Of a stretch of DNA of 64,000 nt, positions 1 through 11,764 are shown in pieces. How positions within the stretch are numbered: the first letter of the stretch is position 1; each line of letters opens with the position of its first letter. Position numbers and translations under genes: made by a program. The notes beneath the pieces were generated by a model, which did not search any database, had not been told where the DNA came from, and saw only the letters and a list, made by a program, of their open reading frames with translations. This DNA comes from Allomuricauda sp. (lineage in GTDB: Bacteria > Bacteroidota > Bacteroidia > Flavobacteriales > Flavobacteriaceae), in contig NZ_PABT01000020.1 in assembly GCF_002699205.1 (NCBI RefSeq), forward strand, positions 1 to 64,000, written 5' to 3'.

Positions 1-369
1 ATTTTTCCATTTCGTGGACGGGGAACAATTCTGGTGCTCCAATATAAAATCACATGGATCCAATGGGTCGGTCCCATCTTCCTTTTCCTTTCCGTTGCTT
101 ACGCCGTCGCCGTCACAATCCTCATTTTTCCATTTCGTGGACGGGGAACAATTCTGGTGCTCCAATATAAAATCACATGGATCCAATGGGTCGGTCCCAT
201 CTTCCTTTTCCTTTGCATTACTAACTCCATCGCCGTCACAATCCGCTTTTTTCCATGCCTTGGATGGGGAACAATTCTGGTGCTCCAATATAAAATCACA
301 CGGGTCATCGGGATCCGTTCCATCAATATTTTCTTGTTCGCAAGTAACCCCATCCCCATCACAATCTTC
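1..369. repeat. Three tandem 123-bp units encoding 41-aa TSP3 repeats
   Basis: Units begin at about 1, 124 and 247, each exactly 123 bp, so the reading frame is kept. Units 1 and 2 are identical over roughly the first 90 bases and then diverge at scattered positions; unit 3 is clearly more divergent and encodes the N-terminal-most repeat. The array probably continues to the left of the window. Confidence 0.9.
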
Positions 370-597
370 ATTTCCATGAACTGTTGCCAATGGATTCCAT
401 AAAGCAGTTATTTCAAAATCAAAAATATGTGAATGGTTGGATTGCCCTTCTTTACCTTCCAAATTGTAAGAAGATGAAGATTCATATAAATCGGCAACAC
501 CAAAGGATGAAGTAAGCCCAGACATCAAAATCAGCACAACAAAGGTGGATTTTTGGACTAGTAGATTCTTTAGTCTCACAAAAGTAATTTTGTCCAT
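1..597 (-). CDS. Secreted thrombospondin type 3 repeat protein (5' part; continues beyond the left edge)
   Basis: The reverse strand reads open from an ATG at 597 to base 1, so 199 codons are visible and the C-terminus is outside the window. The N-terminus looks like a signal sequence: basic MDKITFVRLKN, then a hydrophobic stretch (FVVLILMSGL). After about 75 residues come Asp/Cys-rich units such as DCDGDGVSNGKEKEDGTDP, the calcium-binding thrombospondin type 3 pattern. The repeating unit is 41 residues, each with an additional CDFILEHQNCSPS segment holding two Cys. In flavobacteria such proteins are usually outer-membrane or T9SS-exported surface proteins, but the sorting domain that would prove this is not visible. 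The ORF track does not list it because the gene is cut by the window edge; the plus-strand ORFs here are shadows. Confidence 0.85.
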   Translation of the reverse strand, partial: MDKITFVRLKNLLVQKSTFVVLILMSGLTSSFGVADLYESSSSYNLEGKEGQSNHSHIFDFEITALWNPLATVHGNEDCDGDGVTCEQENIDGTDPDDPCDFILEHQNCSPSKAWKKADCDGDGVSNAKEKEDGTDPLDPCDFILEHQNCSPSTKWKNEDCDGDGVSNGKEKEDGTDPLDPCDFILEHQNCSPSTKWKN

Positions 598-994
598 AAA
601 TGATAAGTTTTGGTCAACTATCACCATGGCAAAAAGTGGTTCTCGTAATTGTAAGAAAATTGGGGTTTTCTTGTTTGTTTTAATGTCTCTGGTCAATATG
701 ACACACATTGACACAATTACGTCACATAGTTAACGTATTTGATTCTAACCTCCTATTTTTATCGATAAAAGGTGATTTCTGCATCATTATTTGCACCATC
801 CATCCGTTTTTATAAATGGATAATATAGTGTAGCATGGCCAGTGTATTTAAAACGGGGGGAAATTACTTTTCTTTTTGATTTTGGCTGGTTTATATTCCA
901 ATTTTTTATCCAATGATATTAACAATCCCTAAACCTTCTTAAAATGGGAGGCGAAACACATATAATTCCCCTATTTTTGCCGAAAATTTTGTTG
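598..994. other. 397-bp divergent intergenic region
   Basis: This spacer separates the minus-strand TSP3 gene from plus-strand prfC, so it must hold promoters for both. I found no good TTTG/TAnnTTTG pair on either strand, no tRNA, and no ORF that looks coding; the 545-733 plus-strand ORF has no recognisable features. A run of six G occurs near 856-861. Confidence 0.5.
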
Positions 995-2584
995 ATGGAA
1001 TTTGAAAAGGAAATAGCAAGACGACGGACTTTTGGTATTATCTCCCACCCCGATGCTGGAAAAACAACCTTGACCGAAAAATTATTGTTGTTCGGTGGGG
1101 CCATACAAGAGGCGGGGGCTGTAAAAAGTAACAAGATCAAAAAATCGGCCACGAGTGACTTTATGGAAATTGAACGTCAACGTGGTATTTCAGTAGCCAC
1201 TTCGGTATTGGCCTTTATTTATAAAGACAAAAAAATCAACATACTGGACACGCCCGGGCACAAGGATTTCGCCGAGGATACTTTTCGCACATTAACGGCT
1301 GTAGATAGTGTGATTGTTGTAATCGATGTTGCCAAAGGTGTTGAGGAACAGACAGAAAAACTGGTCGAAGTCTGTAGAATGAGGAATATTCCCATGATCG
1401 TTTTCATCAACAAATTGGACCGGGAAGGAAAAGATGCCTTTGACCTCTTGGACGAAGTGGAGCAAAAGTTGGGATTGTCCGTAACCCCATTGAGTTTTCC
1501 CATAGGCATGGGGTACGATTTCAAAGGTATTTACAATATCTACGAAAAAAACATCAACCTGTTTAGTGGCAACAGCAAAAAGAATATCGAAGAGACCATT
1601 GCTTTTGACGACCTGGACAACCCTGAGCTTGAAAAGATCATTGGTACCGATGCCGCCGAAGAACTCCGTGGAAATTTAGAACTTGTTGCGGGTGTTTACC
1701 CTGATTTTGATAAAGAAGCTTACTTGAAAGGGGAGCTACAACCCGTATTTTTTGGTTCCGCATTGAACAATTTTGGTGTTCGTGAACTACTGGATTGTTT
1801 TGTGAACATTGCTCCATCCCCAAGACCTAAAAAGGCCGAGGAGCGTTTGGTAAATGCCAATGAAAAAGATTTTTCCGGATTTGTATTTAAGATACATGCC
1901 AATATGGACCCAAAACATCGTGACCGTTTGGCATTCATCAAAATTGTATCTGGAACTTTTGAAAGAAACACACCTTACTTACATGTTAGACAAGGCAAAA
2001 AGCTAAAATTTTCAAGTCCCAATGCTTTTTTTGCCGAGAAAAAGGAAATTGTTGATATCTCCTATCCCGGAGACATTGTCGGCTTGCACGATACCGGAAA
2101 CTTTAAGATCGGGGATACATTGACCAGTGGTGAAGTATTACATTACAAGGGCATCCCCAGTTTTTCCCCTGAACATTTTAGGTACATCAATAATGCCGAC
2201 CCCATGAAGGCCAAACAATTGTACAAGGGCATCGACCAACTTATGGATGAAGGTGTGGCCCAGTTGTTCACTTTGGAAATGAACGGACGAAAAGTTATAG
2301 GTACGGTTGGGGCTTTGCAATATGAGGTGATACAGTATCGGTTAGAGCACGAATATGGTGCCAAGTGTACATACGAAAACTTTCCTGTCCACAAAGCCTG
2401 CTGGGTAGAGGCAGAGGATGAAAACAACGAAGAATTCAAGGAATTTAAGCGTGTAAAACAAAAGTTTTTGGCAACCGACAAGAGAGGGCAGTTGGTTTTT
2501 TTGGCGGACTCTCCCTTCTCTTTACAGATGACCCAGCAAAAATATCCTACGGTGAAACTGCATTATACTTCTGAGTTCGAGTGA
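995..2584 (+). CDS. prfC: Peptide chain release factor 3
   Basis: RF3 is a translational GTPase that recycles RF1/RF2 from the ribosome after peptide release. The protein shows the P-loop SHPDAGKTT (residues about 16-24), the G3 motif DTPGHKDF and the G4 motif NKLDRE, followed by the RF3-type C-terminal half. The ORF track starts at 944, but the family N-terminus begins MEFEKEIARRRTFGIISHPD, so the ATG at 995 is preferred and gives 529 residues, the usual RF3 length. It stands alone after a 397-bp spacer; the downstream membrane protein is 121 bp away. Confidence 0.96.
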   Translation: MEFEKEIARRRTFGIISHPDAGKTTLTEKLLLFGGAIQEAGAVKSNKIKKSATSDFMEIERQRGISVATSVLAFIYKDKKINILDTPGHKDFAEDTFRTLTAVDSVIVVIDVAKGVEEQTEKLVEVCRMRNIPMIVFINKLDREGKDAFDLLDEVEQKLGLSVTPLSFPIGMGYDFKGIYNIYEKNINLFSGNSKKNIEETIAFDDLDNPELEKIIGTDAAEELRGNLELVAGVYPDFDKEAYLKGELQPVFFGSALNNFGVRELLDCFVNIAPSPRPKKAEERLVNANEKDFSGFVFKIHANMDPKHRDRLAFIKIVSGTFERNTPYLHVRQGKKLKFSSPNAFFAEKKEIVDISYPGDIVGLHDTGNFKIGDTLTSGEVLHYKGIPSFSPEHFRYINNADPMKAKQLYKGIDQLMDEGVAQLFTLEMNGRKVIGTVGALQYEVIQYRLEHEYGAKCTYENFPVHKACWVEAEDENNEEFKEFKRVKQKFLATDKRGQLVFLADSPFSLQMTQQKYPTVKLHYTSEFE

Positions 2585-2705
2585 AACCAAGTGTTGGATT
2601 TGTTTTAAAACAACAATCGCACATAGTTGAAAATGAATTAATTACAAGTTTCATATATCTTTTTTTTGTACATTGGATAACATAACCAATTAAATTAAAG
2701 ATATT

Positions 2706-3137
2706 ATGACGACTCCAATAAAACCACCAACTTGGTTCTGGGTGGTAAGCGTTATTGCGCTTTTGTGGAATTTGGTCGGGGTATTTAACTATCTCAACCA
2801 AGCCTTTAACCAAGTGGCCATGTTGGAAAGCCTGAACCAAGCCCAACGCGAGGCTTTCGAGGGCATTCCGGCTTGGGCAACTGCAGCTTTCGCCATCGCC
2901 GTATTTTCCGGAACCATTGCGTGCATAGGTCTTTTGCTCCGTAAAAAATGGGCAAGACCGCTTTTTATGATCTCATTGGTTGCTGCCGTGGCACAATTTG
3001 TCCATTGGTTATTTATATCCAACGCCGTTGATGCATTTGGTTCTTCAACTTACATAATGCCCATCATCGTTATTGTCATCGGACTCTACCTGATTTCATT
3101 TTCCAAAAAAGGTATTCAAAAAAATTGGTTGAACTGA
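2706..3137 (+). CDS. Small integral membrane protein, function unknown
   Basis: The 143-residue protein has four hydrophobic stretches (about 9-30, 56-77, 85-105 and 113-132) separated by short polar loops, and a basic C-terminal tail (KKGIQKNWLN). I do not recognise a characterised family; similar short four-helix proteins occur in Bacteroidota without assigned function. A bidirectional terminator follows immediately, so it is probably the last gene of its transcript. Start choice is supported by MTTPIKPPTWFW leading straight into the first helix. Confidence 0.75.
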   Translation: MTTPIKPPTWFWVVSVIALLWNLVGVFNYLNQAFNQVAMLESLNQAQREAFEGIPAWATAAFAIAVFSGTIACIGLLLRKKWARPLFMISLVAAVAQFVHWLFISNAVDAFGSSTYIMPIIVIVIGLYLISFSKKGIQKNWLN

Positions 3138-3145
3138 CAACCAAT

Positions 3146-3176
3146 AAAAAAGCCCCGAATTATCGGGGCTTTTTTT
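3146..3176. terminator. Bidirectional intrinsic terminator
   Basis: The arms AGCCCCGA (3151-3158) and TCGGGGCT (3163-3170) pair perfectly around an ATTA loop and are flanked by A-run and T-run, so the hairpin can serve both the membrane-protein gene (plus) and the DUF3467 gene (minus), which converge here. The stop codon of the DUF3467 gene overlaps the T-run side. Confidence 0.9.
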
Positions 3177-3486
3177 ATGCTTCTCCAGTAGGTCCAAAAT
3201 TCAATGGAATTGCTGGCTGTTCATAATCTTTAATCGGTCCATGGGTCTTTTCAAACCTGCTTACATTGTCATTTAATGCTTTTAGCAGTTTTTTGGCATG
3301 CTGTGGGGTCAATATAATCCTACTCTTCACTTTTGCTTTTGGTGCCCCTGGCATCAAGCTAATAAAGTCCACCACAAATTCGGATACGGAATGGTTGATT
3401 ATCGCAAGATTGGAATAGGTTCCCTCTGCAGTTTTTTCATCCAACTCTATATTGATCTGTTTCTGTTTTTTCTTTTCTTCAGCCAT
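3175..3486 (-). CDS. DUF3467 family protein
   Basis: The 103-residue soluble protein reads like DUF3467: a basic Lys-rich N-terminus (MAEEKKKQKQINIELDE), a central segment with YSNLAIINHSVSEFVVDF and a PGAPKAKVKSRIILTPQHAKKLL core. The role is unknown; conserved Bacteroidota neighbours put it after rpoC. Here it starts 58 bp downstream of the rpoC stop with an intrinsic terminator in between, so it probably receives only read-through transcription from rpoBC plus whatever local promoter exists. Start is the only ATG giving the family N-terminus. Confidence 0.85.
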   Translation of the reverse strand: MAEEKKKQKQINIELDEKTAEGTYSNLAIINHSVSEFVVDFISLMPGAPKAKVKSRIILTPQHAKKLLKALNDNVSRFEKTHGPIKDYEQPAIPLNFGPTGEA

Positions 3487-3499
3487 ACTGTTTTAGATA

Positions 3500-3536
3500 T
3501 CTTAAAAGAAAAACCCCGGCCAAAGGGCCAGGGTTT
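3500..3536 (-). terminator. Terminator after rpoC
   Basis: On the minus strand AAACCCTGGCC pairs with GGCCGGGGTTT (11 bp with one G-T) around a 4-nt loop, followed by TTTTTCTTTT. It begins 9 bp after the rpoC stop and ends the tuf-rpo transcript or attenuates it before the DUF3467 gene. Confidence 0.85.
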
Positions 3537-3544
3537 GCTTTTAT

Positions 3545-6500
3545 TTAGAATTTAAATTCCTCTTTTCGGGCCATGATTTCATCATATTCCTCTTTGGAAC
3601 CAACGATTATACTGTCATAGTCCCTCATACCGGTACCGGCAGGAATCTTATGTCCTACAATTACATTCTCCTTCAATCCTTCCAAGGTATCAATTTTACC
3701 GCTTACCGCAGCTTCGTTCAATACTTTGGTGGTTTCTTGGAACGATGCAGCCGATATAAATGACTTGGTCTGCAGCGATGCTCTCGTGATACCTTGTAAG
3801 ATCGGCGTTGCGGTTGCAGCCACGGCATCTCTTGCGGTAACCAAGGTCTTATCCTCTCTTCTAAGGATCGAGTTTTCGTCCCTTAGCTCACGTAACGTTA
3901 TAATCTGCCCTGGTTTCAACCTTTCGGAATCACCGGCATCCTCGACAACTTTTTTACCGAAAATCTCATCGTTTTCATTGATAAAGTCATCTTTATGCAC
4001 CAATTGGTTTTCTAGGAAGATGGTGTCCCCTGGATCTTGGATCTTAACTTTACGCATCATCTGTCTTACAACAACCTCAAAGTGTTTGTCGTTGATCTTC
4101 ACACCTTGTAAACGATACACTTCCTGTACTTCGTTCACCAAGTATTGCTGAACGGCAGATGGACCTTTGATCGCCAAGATATCTTCTGGTGTAATGGAAC
4201 CATCGGACAAAGGCATACCTGCTCGTACGTAGTCATTCTCCTGTACCAATATTTGGTTGGACAATTTAACCAAGTACTTCTTGACATCGCCAGTCTTGGA
4301 CTCAATGATAATTTCACGGTTACCACGTTTGATCTTACCGAAGGATACCACACCGTCAATCTCGGATACAACAGCAGGGTTGGATGGGTTACGGGCTTCG
4401 AAAAGCTCGGTCACCCTTGGAAGACCACCGGTAATATCCCCTGCTTTAGCAGATTTACGTGGGATTTTCACCAAGATCTTACCTTCTTTCACCTTTTCAC
4501 CATCATCAATCATAAGGTGGGAACCAACAGGTAAGTTGTAAGAACGCAATGTTTCTCCTTTACCGTTTTTGATCAACAATGTTGGGATTAACTTCTTGTT
4601 CCTTGATTCAGAAATCACCTTCTCTTGGAAACCGGTCTGTTCATCGATTTCAACTTGGTAAGTGACCCCTTGTTCAATATTCTCGTAGGCAATCTGTCCA
4701 GAGAATTCAGAAACAATTACACCGTTATATGGATCCCATTCACAAATCACAGTACCCTTGGTTACCTTTTCACCATCCTTGATGAACAATTGGGAACCGT
4801 AGGGAATGTTGTTTGTACTTAATGTTATTCCTGTTTTTGGATCGACTATCTTAACTTCAGAAGTCCTGGAAATCACAATATTGGTTTTTCCACCTTCATT
4901 GTTTTCTCCTTCAACAACTCGCAAATCTTCAATTTCAGCTACACCGTCGAATTTAGCTTCCAACTTGTTATCCTCAGAAATGTTACCTGCAATACCACCC
5001 ACGTGGAAGGTACGCAAAGTAAGCTGTGTACCTGGTTCCCCAATGGATTGTGCAGCTACAACCCCTACGGCTTCACCTCGTTGTACCATTTTGTTGGTCG
5101 CAAGGTTTCTACCATAACATTTGGCACAAATTCCTTGTGGAGCCTCACAGGTCAATGGAGATCTTACCTCAATTTTCTCGATTGGGGCAGCTTCTACCCG
5201 TTTCACATCGGCTTCATTGATTTCCTGCCCTGCTTTTAGGATAAGTTCTTCGGTCAATGGGTTGTACACATCGTGCAAGGATACCCTACCCAAAATTCTT
5301 TCACCTAAGGTTTCAACAACTTCCTCGTTTTTCTTCAAGGCTTCAACTTCGATACCTCTCAAGGTTCCACAATCCTCACTGTTAACGATAACATCCTGTG
5401 AAACGTCCACCAAACGTCTGGTCAAGTAACCTGCATCCGCTGTTTTCAAGGCGGTATCTGCAAGTCCTTTACGTGCACCGTGAGTGGAAATAAAGTATTC
5501 CAAAATTGACAACCCTTCCTTAAAGTTGGAAAGAATAGGGTTTTCAATAATTTCACCACCACCTGCGGTAGATTTTTTAGGCTTGGCCATCAATCCACGC
5601 ATACCGGTCAACTGACGAATCTGTTCTTTGGAACCCCTTGCTCCAGAATCCAGCATCATATATACTGAGTTGAATCCTTGTTTGTCTTCGCGGATTCGCT
5701 TCATTGCCAATTCGGTCAACATTGCATTTGTGGATGTCCAAACATCAATAACCTGGTTATATCGCTCATTGTTGGTGATAAGTCCCATGTTATAGTTCAT
5801 CATAATACCATCGACCTGCTCATTTGCCTCGCCGATCATATCCTGCTTTTCTTCAGGGATGATAATATCACCCAAACTAAAGGATAGACCACCCTTAAAG
5901 GCAAAATCATATCCCATGGCCTTGATCTTATCCAAGAACTCCGCTGTTGTTGGCACATCGGTAACTGCAAGTATGTCCCCAATGATATTTCGTAGGGCTT
6001 TCTTGTTCAATACCTGGTTGATGAATCCAGCTTGTTCCGGAACAACCGTATTGAACAACACACGACCTACAGTTGTCTCAATAATTTGATAGACCAACTC
6101 GCCTTCTTCGTTAAAGTCTTTGGCTCTTACCTTAATGGCGGCATTAAGCGAAACTTTTTTCTCGTTAAAGGCTATTTCCACTTCCTCTGGAGAATAGAAG
6201 GTAAGTCCTTCACCCAAAACAGGCTCTTCCGGAGTAGATTTTTTCTCTTTGGTCATGTAGTATAGTCCCAATACCATATCCTGTGATGGTACGGTAATCG
6301 GGGAACCATTGGCCGGGTTAAGGATGTTCTGGGAAGCCAACATCAAGAGTTGTGCCTCCAAAATGGCCTCTGGCCCCAATGGCAGGTGAACTGCCATCTG
6401 ATCCCCATCAAAATCCGCATTAAATGCGGTACATGCCAATGGATGCAAACGAATCGCCTTTCCTTCAATAAGTTTTGGCTGGAACGCTTGTATACCCAAT

Positions 6501-7843
6501 CTGTGCAATGTGGGGGCACGGTTCAATAATACCGGATGTCCTTTTAGGACATTTTCAAGAATATCCCATACTACGGGTTCCTTCTTGTCTATAATCTTTT
6601 TGGCCGATTTAACCGTCTTTACGATACCTCTTTCAATCAACTTACGGATGATGAACGGCTTGTAGAGTTCGGCAGCCATATCTTTGGGAAGACCACATTC
6701 ATACAATTTCAATTCCGGTCCAACAACAATCACGGAACGGGCGGAGTAATCCACACGTTTACCCAATAGGTTTTGACGGAAACGACCTTGCTTACCTTTC
6801 AATGAATCGGAAAGGGACTTTAATGGTCTGTTGGATTCTGTTTTTACCGCAGATGCTTTTCTTGTGTTGTCGAAAAGGGAATCCACCGCCTCTTGAAGCA
6901 TACGTTTTTCGTTCCTCAAGATTACTTCTGGCGCTTTGATTTCCATCAAACGCTTCAAACGATTGTTACGGATAATAACCCTTCGGTACAAATCGTTCAA
7001 ATCGGAAGTAGCGAAACGACCACCATCCAATGGCACCAACGGACGCAATTCTGGTGGAATCACGGGAATCACCTTCATGATCATCCACTCAGGGTTGTTT
7101 TCCCTGTTGTTCTGTGATTCACGAAGTGCCTCTACAACCTGAAGGCGTTTAAGGGCTTCGGTCTTACGTTGTTTTGAGGTTTCTGTGTTCGCCTTGTGAC
7201 GTAGTTCGTATGATAATTGTTCCAAATCAATTCTGGACAATAAATCAATCAAACACTCGGCGCCCATTTTGGCGATGAACTTGTTTGGATCGGTGTCTTC
7301 CAAGTATTGGTTCTCGGTAGGAAGAGTCTCCAAAATGTTCAAATATTCCTCTTCGGTCAAGAAATCCATTTTTTTGATTTCCTCACCTTCAGGACCTTTG
7401 GCAATACCAGGTTGGATAACCACATACCTTTCATAGTAAATGATCATATCCAATTTTTTGGAAGGCAGTCCCAAAAGGTATCCTATTTTGTTTGGCAGTG
7501 AACGGAAGTACCAGATGTGCGCCACAGGAACCACGAGGTTAATGTGCCCTACACGGTCTCTACGTACTTTTTTCTCCGTCACTTCAACACCACAACGGTC
7601 ACAAACGATTCCACGGTAACGAATTCTCTTGTATTTACCACAGGCACATTCGTAATCCTTTACAGGACCAAAAATACGCTCGCAGAACAATCCATCACGC
7701 TCAGGTTTGTGCGTTCTATAGTTTATGGTTTCTGGCTTCAACACCTCGCCACGGGACTCGGCCAAGATAGACTCCGGAGAGGCCAATCCAATGGAAATTT
7801 TGTTGAACCTTTTTTGTGCGTTATTATCTTTTATTCTAGCCAT
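3545..7843 (-). CDS. rpoC: DNA-directed RNA polymerase subunit beta'
   Basis: This is the beta' subunit of RNA polymerase, 1432 residues, the length normal for Bacteroidota. The N-terminal zinc site is complete with Cys at 66, 68, 81 and 84 (ECACGKY...CDRCGV). The absolutely conserved catalytic loop [12 protein letters not shown], whose three Asp hold the active-site magnesium, is present, as is the second Cys cluster (CGTLRG...[13 protein letters not shown]). It lies 38 bp downstream of rpoB in the same transcript and is followed by a terminator. Confidence 0.99.
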   Translation of the reverse strand: MARIKDNNAQKRFNKISIGLASPESILAESRGEVLKPETINYRTHKPERDGLFCERIFGPVKDYECACGKYKRIRYRGIVCDRCGVEVTEKKVRRDRVGHINLVVPVAHIWYFRSLPNKIGYLLGLPSKKLDMIIYYERYVVIQPGIAKGPEGEEIKKMDFLTEEEYLNILETLPTENQYLEDTDPNKFIAKMGAECLIDLLSRIDLEQLSYELRHKANTETSKQRKTEALKRLQVVEALRESQNNRENNPEWMIMKVIPVIPPELRPLVPLDGGRFATSDLNDLYRRVIIRNNRLKRLMEIKAPEVILRNEKRMLQEAVDSLFDNTRKASAVKTESNRPLKSLSDSLKGKQGRFRQNLLGKRVDYSARSVIVVGPELKLYECGLPKDMAAELYKPFIIRKLIERGIVKTVKSAKKIIDKKEPVVWDILENVLKGHPVLLNRAPTLHRLGIQAFQPKLIEGKAIRLHPLACTAFNADFDGDQMAVHLPLGPEAILEAQLLMLASQNILNPANGSPITVPSQDMVLGLYYMTKEKKSTPEEPVLGEGLTFYSPEEVEIAFNEKKVSLNAAIKVRAKDFNEEGELVYQIIETTVGRVLFNTVVPEQAGFINQVLNKKALRNIIGDILAVTDVPTTAEFLDKIKAMGYDFAFKGGLSFSLGDIIIPEEKQDMIGEANEQVDGIMMNYNMGLITNNERYNQVIDVWTSTNAMLTELAMKRIREDKQGFNSVYMMLDSGARGSKEQIRQLTGMRGLMAKPKKSTAGGGEIIENPILSNFKEGLSILEYFISTHGARKGLADTALKTADAGYLTRRLVDVSQDVIVNSEDCGTLRGIEVEALKKNEEVVETLGERILGRVSLHDVYNPLTEELILKAGQEINEADVKRVEAAPIEKIEVRSPLTCEAPQGICAKCYGRNLATNKMVQRGEAVGVVAAQSIGEPGTQLTLRTFHVGGIAGNISEDNKLEAKFDGVAEIEDLRVVEGENNEGGKTNIVISRTSEVKIVDPKTGITLSTNNIPYGSQLFIKDGEKVTKGTVICEWDPYNGVIVSEFSGQIAYENIEQGVTYQVEIDEQTGFQEKVISESRNKKLIPTLLIKNGKGETLRSYNLPVGSHLMIDDGEKVKEGKILVKIPRKSAKAGDITGGLPRVTELFEARNPSNPAVVSEIDGVVSFGKIKRGNREIIIESKTGDVKKYLVKLSNQILVQENDYVRAGMPLSDGSITPEDILAIKGPSAVQQYLVNEVQEVYRLQGVKINDKHFEVVVRQMMRKVKIQDPGDTIFLENQLVHKDDFINENDEIFGKKVVEDAGDSERLKPGQIITLRELRDENSILRREDKTLVTARDAVAATATPILQGITRASLQTKSFISAASFQETTKVLNEAAVSGKIDTLEGLKENVIVGHKIPAGTGMRDYDSIIVGSKEEYDEIMARKEEFKF

Positions 7844-7881
7844 AACAATATGGTGATGATATAATTAATGTATATAGTATT

Positions 7882-10800
7882 CTATTCTTCCAATCTGATA
7901 TCCAAGCCCAAACCTTTAAGTTCGTGCATCAATACGTTGAAAGATTCTGGCAACCCAGGTTCTGGCATGGTCTCACCTTTTACAATGGTCTCATAGGTCT
8001 TGGCCCTTCCGATAACATCATCCGATTTCACGGTCAATATTTCCCTTAGGGTCGATGATGCGCCGTAGGCTTCCAATGCCCAAACTTCCATCTCTCCAAA
8101 ACGCTGACCACCAAACTGTGCCTTACCACCCAATGGTTGCTGGGTAATCAATGAGTATGGTCCTATAGATCTTGCGTGCATCTTATCATCTACCATGTGG
8201 CCTAGTTTCAGCATATAGATGACCCCAACGGTTGCACGTTGGTCGAAACGCTGACCTGTTCCCCCGTCATAAAGGTAGGTATGTCCAAATCTTGGAACAC
8301 CTGCTTTATCGGTAATTTCATTAATCTGATCCAATGAGGCGCCATCGAAAATTGGTGTCGCATATTTTTGACCCAATTTTTGTCCTGCCCAACCCAATAC
8401 GGTTTCGTAGATCTGACCAATGTTCATCCTTGATGGTACACCCAATGGGTTCAATACAATATCCACAGGGGTTCCGTCCTCCAAGAACGGCATATCCTCT
8501 TGACGAACGATACGGGCAACAATACCTTTGTTACCGTGGCGACCTGCCATTTTATCACCTACTTTAAGCTTACGCTTTTTAGCGATATAGACTTTGGCCA
8601 ACTTCATGATACCTGCAGGAAGCTCATCCCCCACGGAGATGGTGAACTTGTCCCTTCTCAGGTTACCTTGAATATCGTTCAATTTGATTTTGTAGTTGTG
8701 CAACAAATCCGCAACCAATGCATTGGTTTTCTCGTCCGTTGTCCAGCTTCCTCCAACCAAGTGGGCAAAATCATCAACGGCGTTCAACATTTTGATGGTG
8801 TATTTCTTTCCTTTTGGAAGTACTTCTTCCCCCAAATCGTTGATTACACCTTGTGATGTTTTTCCACCGATCAAACTGAACAATTTCTCGATCAATTGGT
8901 CTTTCAGTTGTTGGAACTTCACTTCGTAGTCCATCTCCAATCTGGCGATGGCCTCTTTATCTTCGGAACGTTTTCTCTTGTCCTTAATGGAACGTGAGAA
9001 CAATTTCTTATCGATCACTACACCTCTCAAGGATGGAGATGCTTTTAATGAAGCATCCTTAACATCACCTGCTTTATCACCAAAGATAGCTCGCAACAGT
9101 TTCTCTTCAGGAGTTGGGTCGGATTCACCTTTTGGAGTGATTTTACCTATCAATATATCTCCTGGCTTAACTTCTGCACCTATACGGATCATACCGTATT
9201 CATCCAAGTCTTTGGTCGCTTCTTCGGACACGTTGGGGATATCATTGGTCAATTCCTCAGCACCCAATTTGGTATCCCTAACTTCCAGCGAATACTCATC
9301 GACGTGGATAGAGGTAAAGATATCCTCACGAACTACTTTCTCGGAAATCACGATCGCATCCTCAAAGTTGTATCCTTTCCAAGGCATAAAGGCGACCTTC
9401 ATGTTTCTACCCAAAGCCAATTCACCTTTCTCGGTCGCGTAACCTTCACAAAGCACCTGACCTTTTTTCACCTTGTCCCCTTTTCTTACGATCGGTTTCA
9501 AGTTGATACTGGTCCCTTGGTTTGTTTTTCTGAACTTCACCAGTTGGTAGGTCTTTGAGTCATCGTCAAAGCTTACCAAGCGCTCTTCTTCGGTTCTATT
9601 ATATTTTATTGTGATCTTCTGTGCATCCACATATTCCACGACACCATCTCCTTCAGCATTGATCAACACCCTGGAGTCCGTGGCCACCTGTCTTTCCAAA
9701 CCTGTACCTACAATTGGGGATTCTGGTCTCAACAATGGCACTGCTTGGCGCATCATGTTGGACCCCATCAAGGCACGGTTCGCATCATCGTGTTCCAAAA
9801 ACGGAATCAAAGATGCAGATATGGAGGCTATTTGGTTAGGTGCAACATCTGTATACTTAATTTCTCCTGGATCAACAACCGGAAAATCGCCTTCTTCCCG
9901 GGCAATCACTTTTTCGGCTTCGATGGTACCATCTTCTGCCAATGGAATGTTGGCTTGTGCAATCTTCATTCCCTCTTCTTCTTCCGCACTTAAATAGATG
10001 TGGTTCTTAGTATCCACTTTTCCATTTTCAACCTTACGGTAAGGGGTTTCCAAGAAGCCCATATTGTTCACCTTGGCAAATACGGACAATGAGGAAATCA
10101 AACCAATGTTCGGTCCTTCAGGTGTCTCGATCGGACACAATCTTCCGTAATGTGTATAGTGAACGTCACGCACCTCAAAACCGGCTCTTTCACGGGAAAG
10201 ACCACCTGGTCCCAGTGCGGACAATCTTCTTTTGTGTGTAATCTCTGCCAACGGGTTGGTCTGATCCATAAACTGGGACAACTGGTTGGTTCCAAAGAAG
10301 GAGTTGATCACGGACGACAATGTCTTCGCATTGATCAAATCTATTGGAGTAAACACCTCGTTGTCTCGAACGTTCATACGCTCACGGATGGTACGTGCCA
10401 TACGTGCCAAACCTACACCAAACTGTGAGGATAATTGCTCACCTACTGTTCTTACACGACGGTTGGACAAGTGATCAATATCATCAATCTCTGCTTTTGA
10501 GTTGATCAACTCGATCAAATACTTGATGATGGTGATGATATCTTCTTTGGTCAAGACTTGCTTGTCCATTCCAATGTCCAATCCCAATTTCTTGTTCATT
10601 CTGTATCGACCTACTTCACCTAAGTTGTAACGTTGGTCGGAGAAGAACAATTTATCGATAATACCACGAGCTGTTTCCTCATCGGGCGGCTCGGCATTAC
10701 GCAATTGTCGATATATGTGTTCTACCGCTTCTTTTTCAGAATTGGTAGGGTCTTTTTGCAAGGTATTGTGGATAATGGCATAGTCCGATTGTGCATTGTT

Positions 10801-11691
10801 CTCTTTGTGAAGGAGAATGGTCTTCACATCGGCATTGATGATTTCATCGATATGCTCTTTTTCCAAAACGGTGTCACGATCAAGTACAATTTCGTTTCGT
10901 TCGATAGATACCACTTCTCCGGTATCTTCATCCACGAAATCCTCATGCCAAGTATTCAACACCCTAGCAGCCAATTTACGGCCCAATACTTTTTTAAGTC
11001 CGGATTTGGAAACTTTTACTTCTTCTGATAGGTCGAAGATTTCCAAAATATCCTTGTCCCTTTCAAAACCAATGGCTCGGAACAAAGTGGTTACCGGTAA
11101 TTTTTTCTTCCTATCAATGTAGGCATACATCACCGAGTTGATATCGGTGGCGAATTCAATCCAAGATCCTTTAAAAGGAATTACCCTGGCTGAATATAAT
11201 TTTGTTCCATTTGCGTGGAAAGATTGTCCAAAGAAAACCCCTGGAGACCTGTGCAACTGGGAAACCACAACTCTTTCAGCACCGTTGATCACGAAAGTAC
11301 CACTAGGTGTCATGTATGGGATGGTTCCCAAATATACGTCCTGTACGATGGTTTCAAAATCTTCGTGTTCCGGATCGGTACAGTATAATTTTAAACGTGC
11401 CTTTAATGGTACGCTATAGGTAAGTCCACGCTCAATACATTCTTGGATGGAATATCTTGGTGGATCTATGAAGTAATCCAAAAACTCAAGTACAAACTGG
11501 TTTCTGGTGTCTGTGATTGGAAAATTCTCCATGAAGGTGTTGTAGAGACCTTCGTTTCCTCTTTCGTCAGATTTAGTTTCAAGCTGGAAAAAGTCTTGGA
11601 ACGATTTTATCTGAATGTCCAAGAAATCCGGGTATTCCGGTATGTTCTTAGCGGATGCGAAATTAACTCTTTCAATAGTGTTTGTGAACAT
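7882..11691 (-). CDS. rpoB: DNA-directed RNA polymerase subunit beta
   Basis: This is the beta subunit of RNA polymerase, 1269 residues. The rifampicin pocket is intact: [18 protein letters not shown] followed by [16 protein letters not shown] keeps the Asp, His, Arg and Ser equivalents of E. coli 516, 526, 529 and 531, so nothing visible suggests target-based resistance. [10 protein letters not shown] near the C-terminus is the conserved catalytic-centre segment. The gene is separated from rplL by a 128-bp spacer with a long hairpin, and from rpoC by 38 bp. Confidence 0.99.
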   Translation of the reverse strand: MFTNTIERVNFASAKNIPEYPDFLDIQIKSFQDFFQLETKSDERGNEGLYNTFMENFPITDTRNQFVLEFLDYFIDPPRYSIQECIERGLTYSVPLKARLKLYCTDPEHEDFETIVQDVYLGTIPYMTPSGTFVINGAERVVVSQLHRSPGVFFGQSFHANGTKLYSARVIPFKGSWIEFATDINSVMYAYIDRKKKLPVTTLFRAIGFERDKDILEIFDLSEEVKVSKSGLKKVLGRKLAARVLNTWHEDFVDEDTGEVVSIERNEIVLDRDTVLEKEHIDEIINADVKTILLHKENNAQSDYAIIHNTLQKDPTNSEKEAVEHIYRQLRNAEPPDEETARGIIDKLFFSDQRYNLGEVGRYRMNKKLGLDIGMDKQVLTKEDIITIIKYLIELINSKAEIDDIDHLSNRRVRTVGEQLSSQFGVGLARMARTIRERMNVRDNEVFTPIDLINAKTLSSVINSFFGTNQLSQFMDQTNPLAEITHKRRLSALGPGGLSRERAGFEVRDVHYTHYGRLCPIETPEGPNIGLISSLSVFAKVNNMGFLETPYRKVENGKVDTKNHIYLSAEEEEGMKIAQANIPLAEDGTIEAEKVIAREEGDFPVVDPGEIKYTDVAPNQIASISASLIPFLEHDDANRALMGSNMMRQAVPLLRPESPIVGTGLERQVATDSRVLINAEGDGVVEYVDAQKITIKYNRTEEERLVSFDDDSKTYQLVKFRKTNQGTSINLKPIVRKGDKVKKGQVLCEGYATEKGELALGRNMKVAFMPWKGYNFEDAIVISEKVVREDIFTSIHVDEYSLEVRDTKLGAEELTNDIPNVSEEATKDLDEYGMIRIGAEVKPGDILIGKITPKGESDPTPEEKLLRAIFGDKAGDVKDASLKASPSLRGVVIDKKLFSRSIKDKRKRSEDKEAIARLEMDYEVKFQQLKDQLIEKLFSLIGGKTSQGVINDLGEEVLPKGKKYTIKMLNAVDDFAHLVGGSWTTDEKTNALVADLLHNYKIKLNDIQGNLRRDKFTISVGDELPAGIMKLAKVYIAKKRKLKVGDKMAGRHGNKGIVARIVRQEDMPFLEDGTPVDIVLNPLGVPSRMNIGQIYETVLGWAGQKLGQKYATPIFDGASLDQINEITDKAGVPRFGHTYLYDGGTGQRFDQRATVGVIYMLKLGHMVDDKMHARSIGPYSLITQQPLGGKAQFGGQRFGEMEVWALEAYGASSTLREILTVKSDDVIGRAKTYETIVKGETMPEPGLPESFNVLMHELKGLGLDIRLEE

Positions 11692-11764
11692 CTATGGACA
11701 AATTTTGATCGTGAATACTAAGTGGGTTCGTGCACGGCTTTATACACTCCTTATATAAATAGGC

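Noticed and set aside
1-369. 123-bp direct repeats as a possible CRISPR array
   Set aside because: Units are contiguous, coding and far too long, with no spacers and no cas genes.
14-402. Plus-strand ORFs of 121-122 aa with internal repeats
   Set aside because: They are shadows of the minus-strand TSP3 repeats; the minus frame gives a signal peptide and Ca-binding Asp pattern, the plus frames do not.
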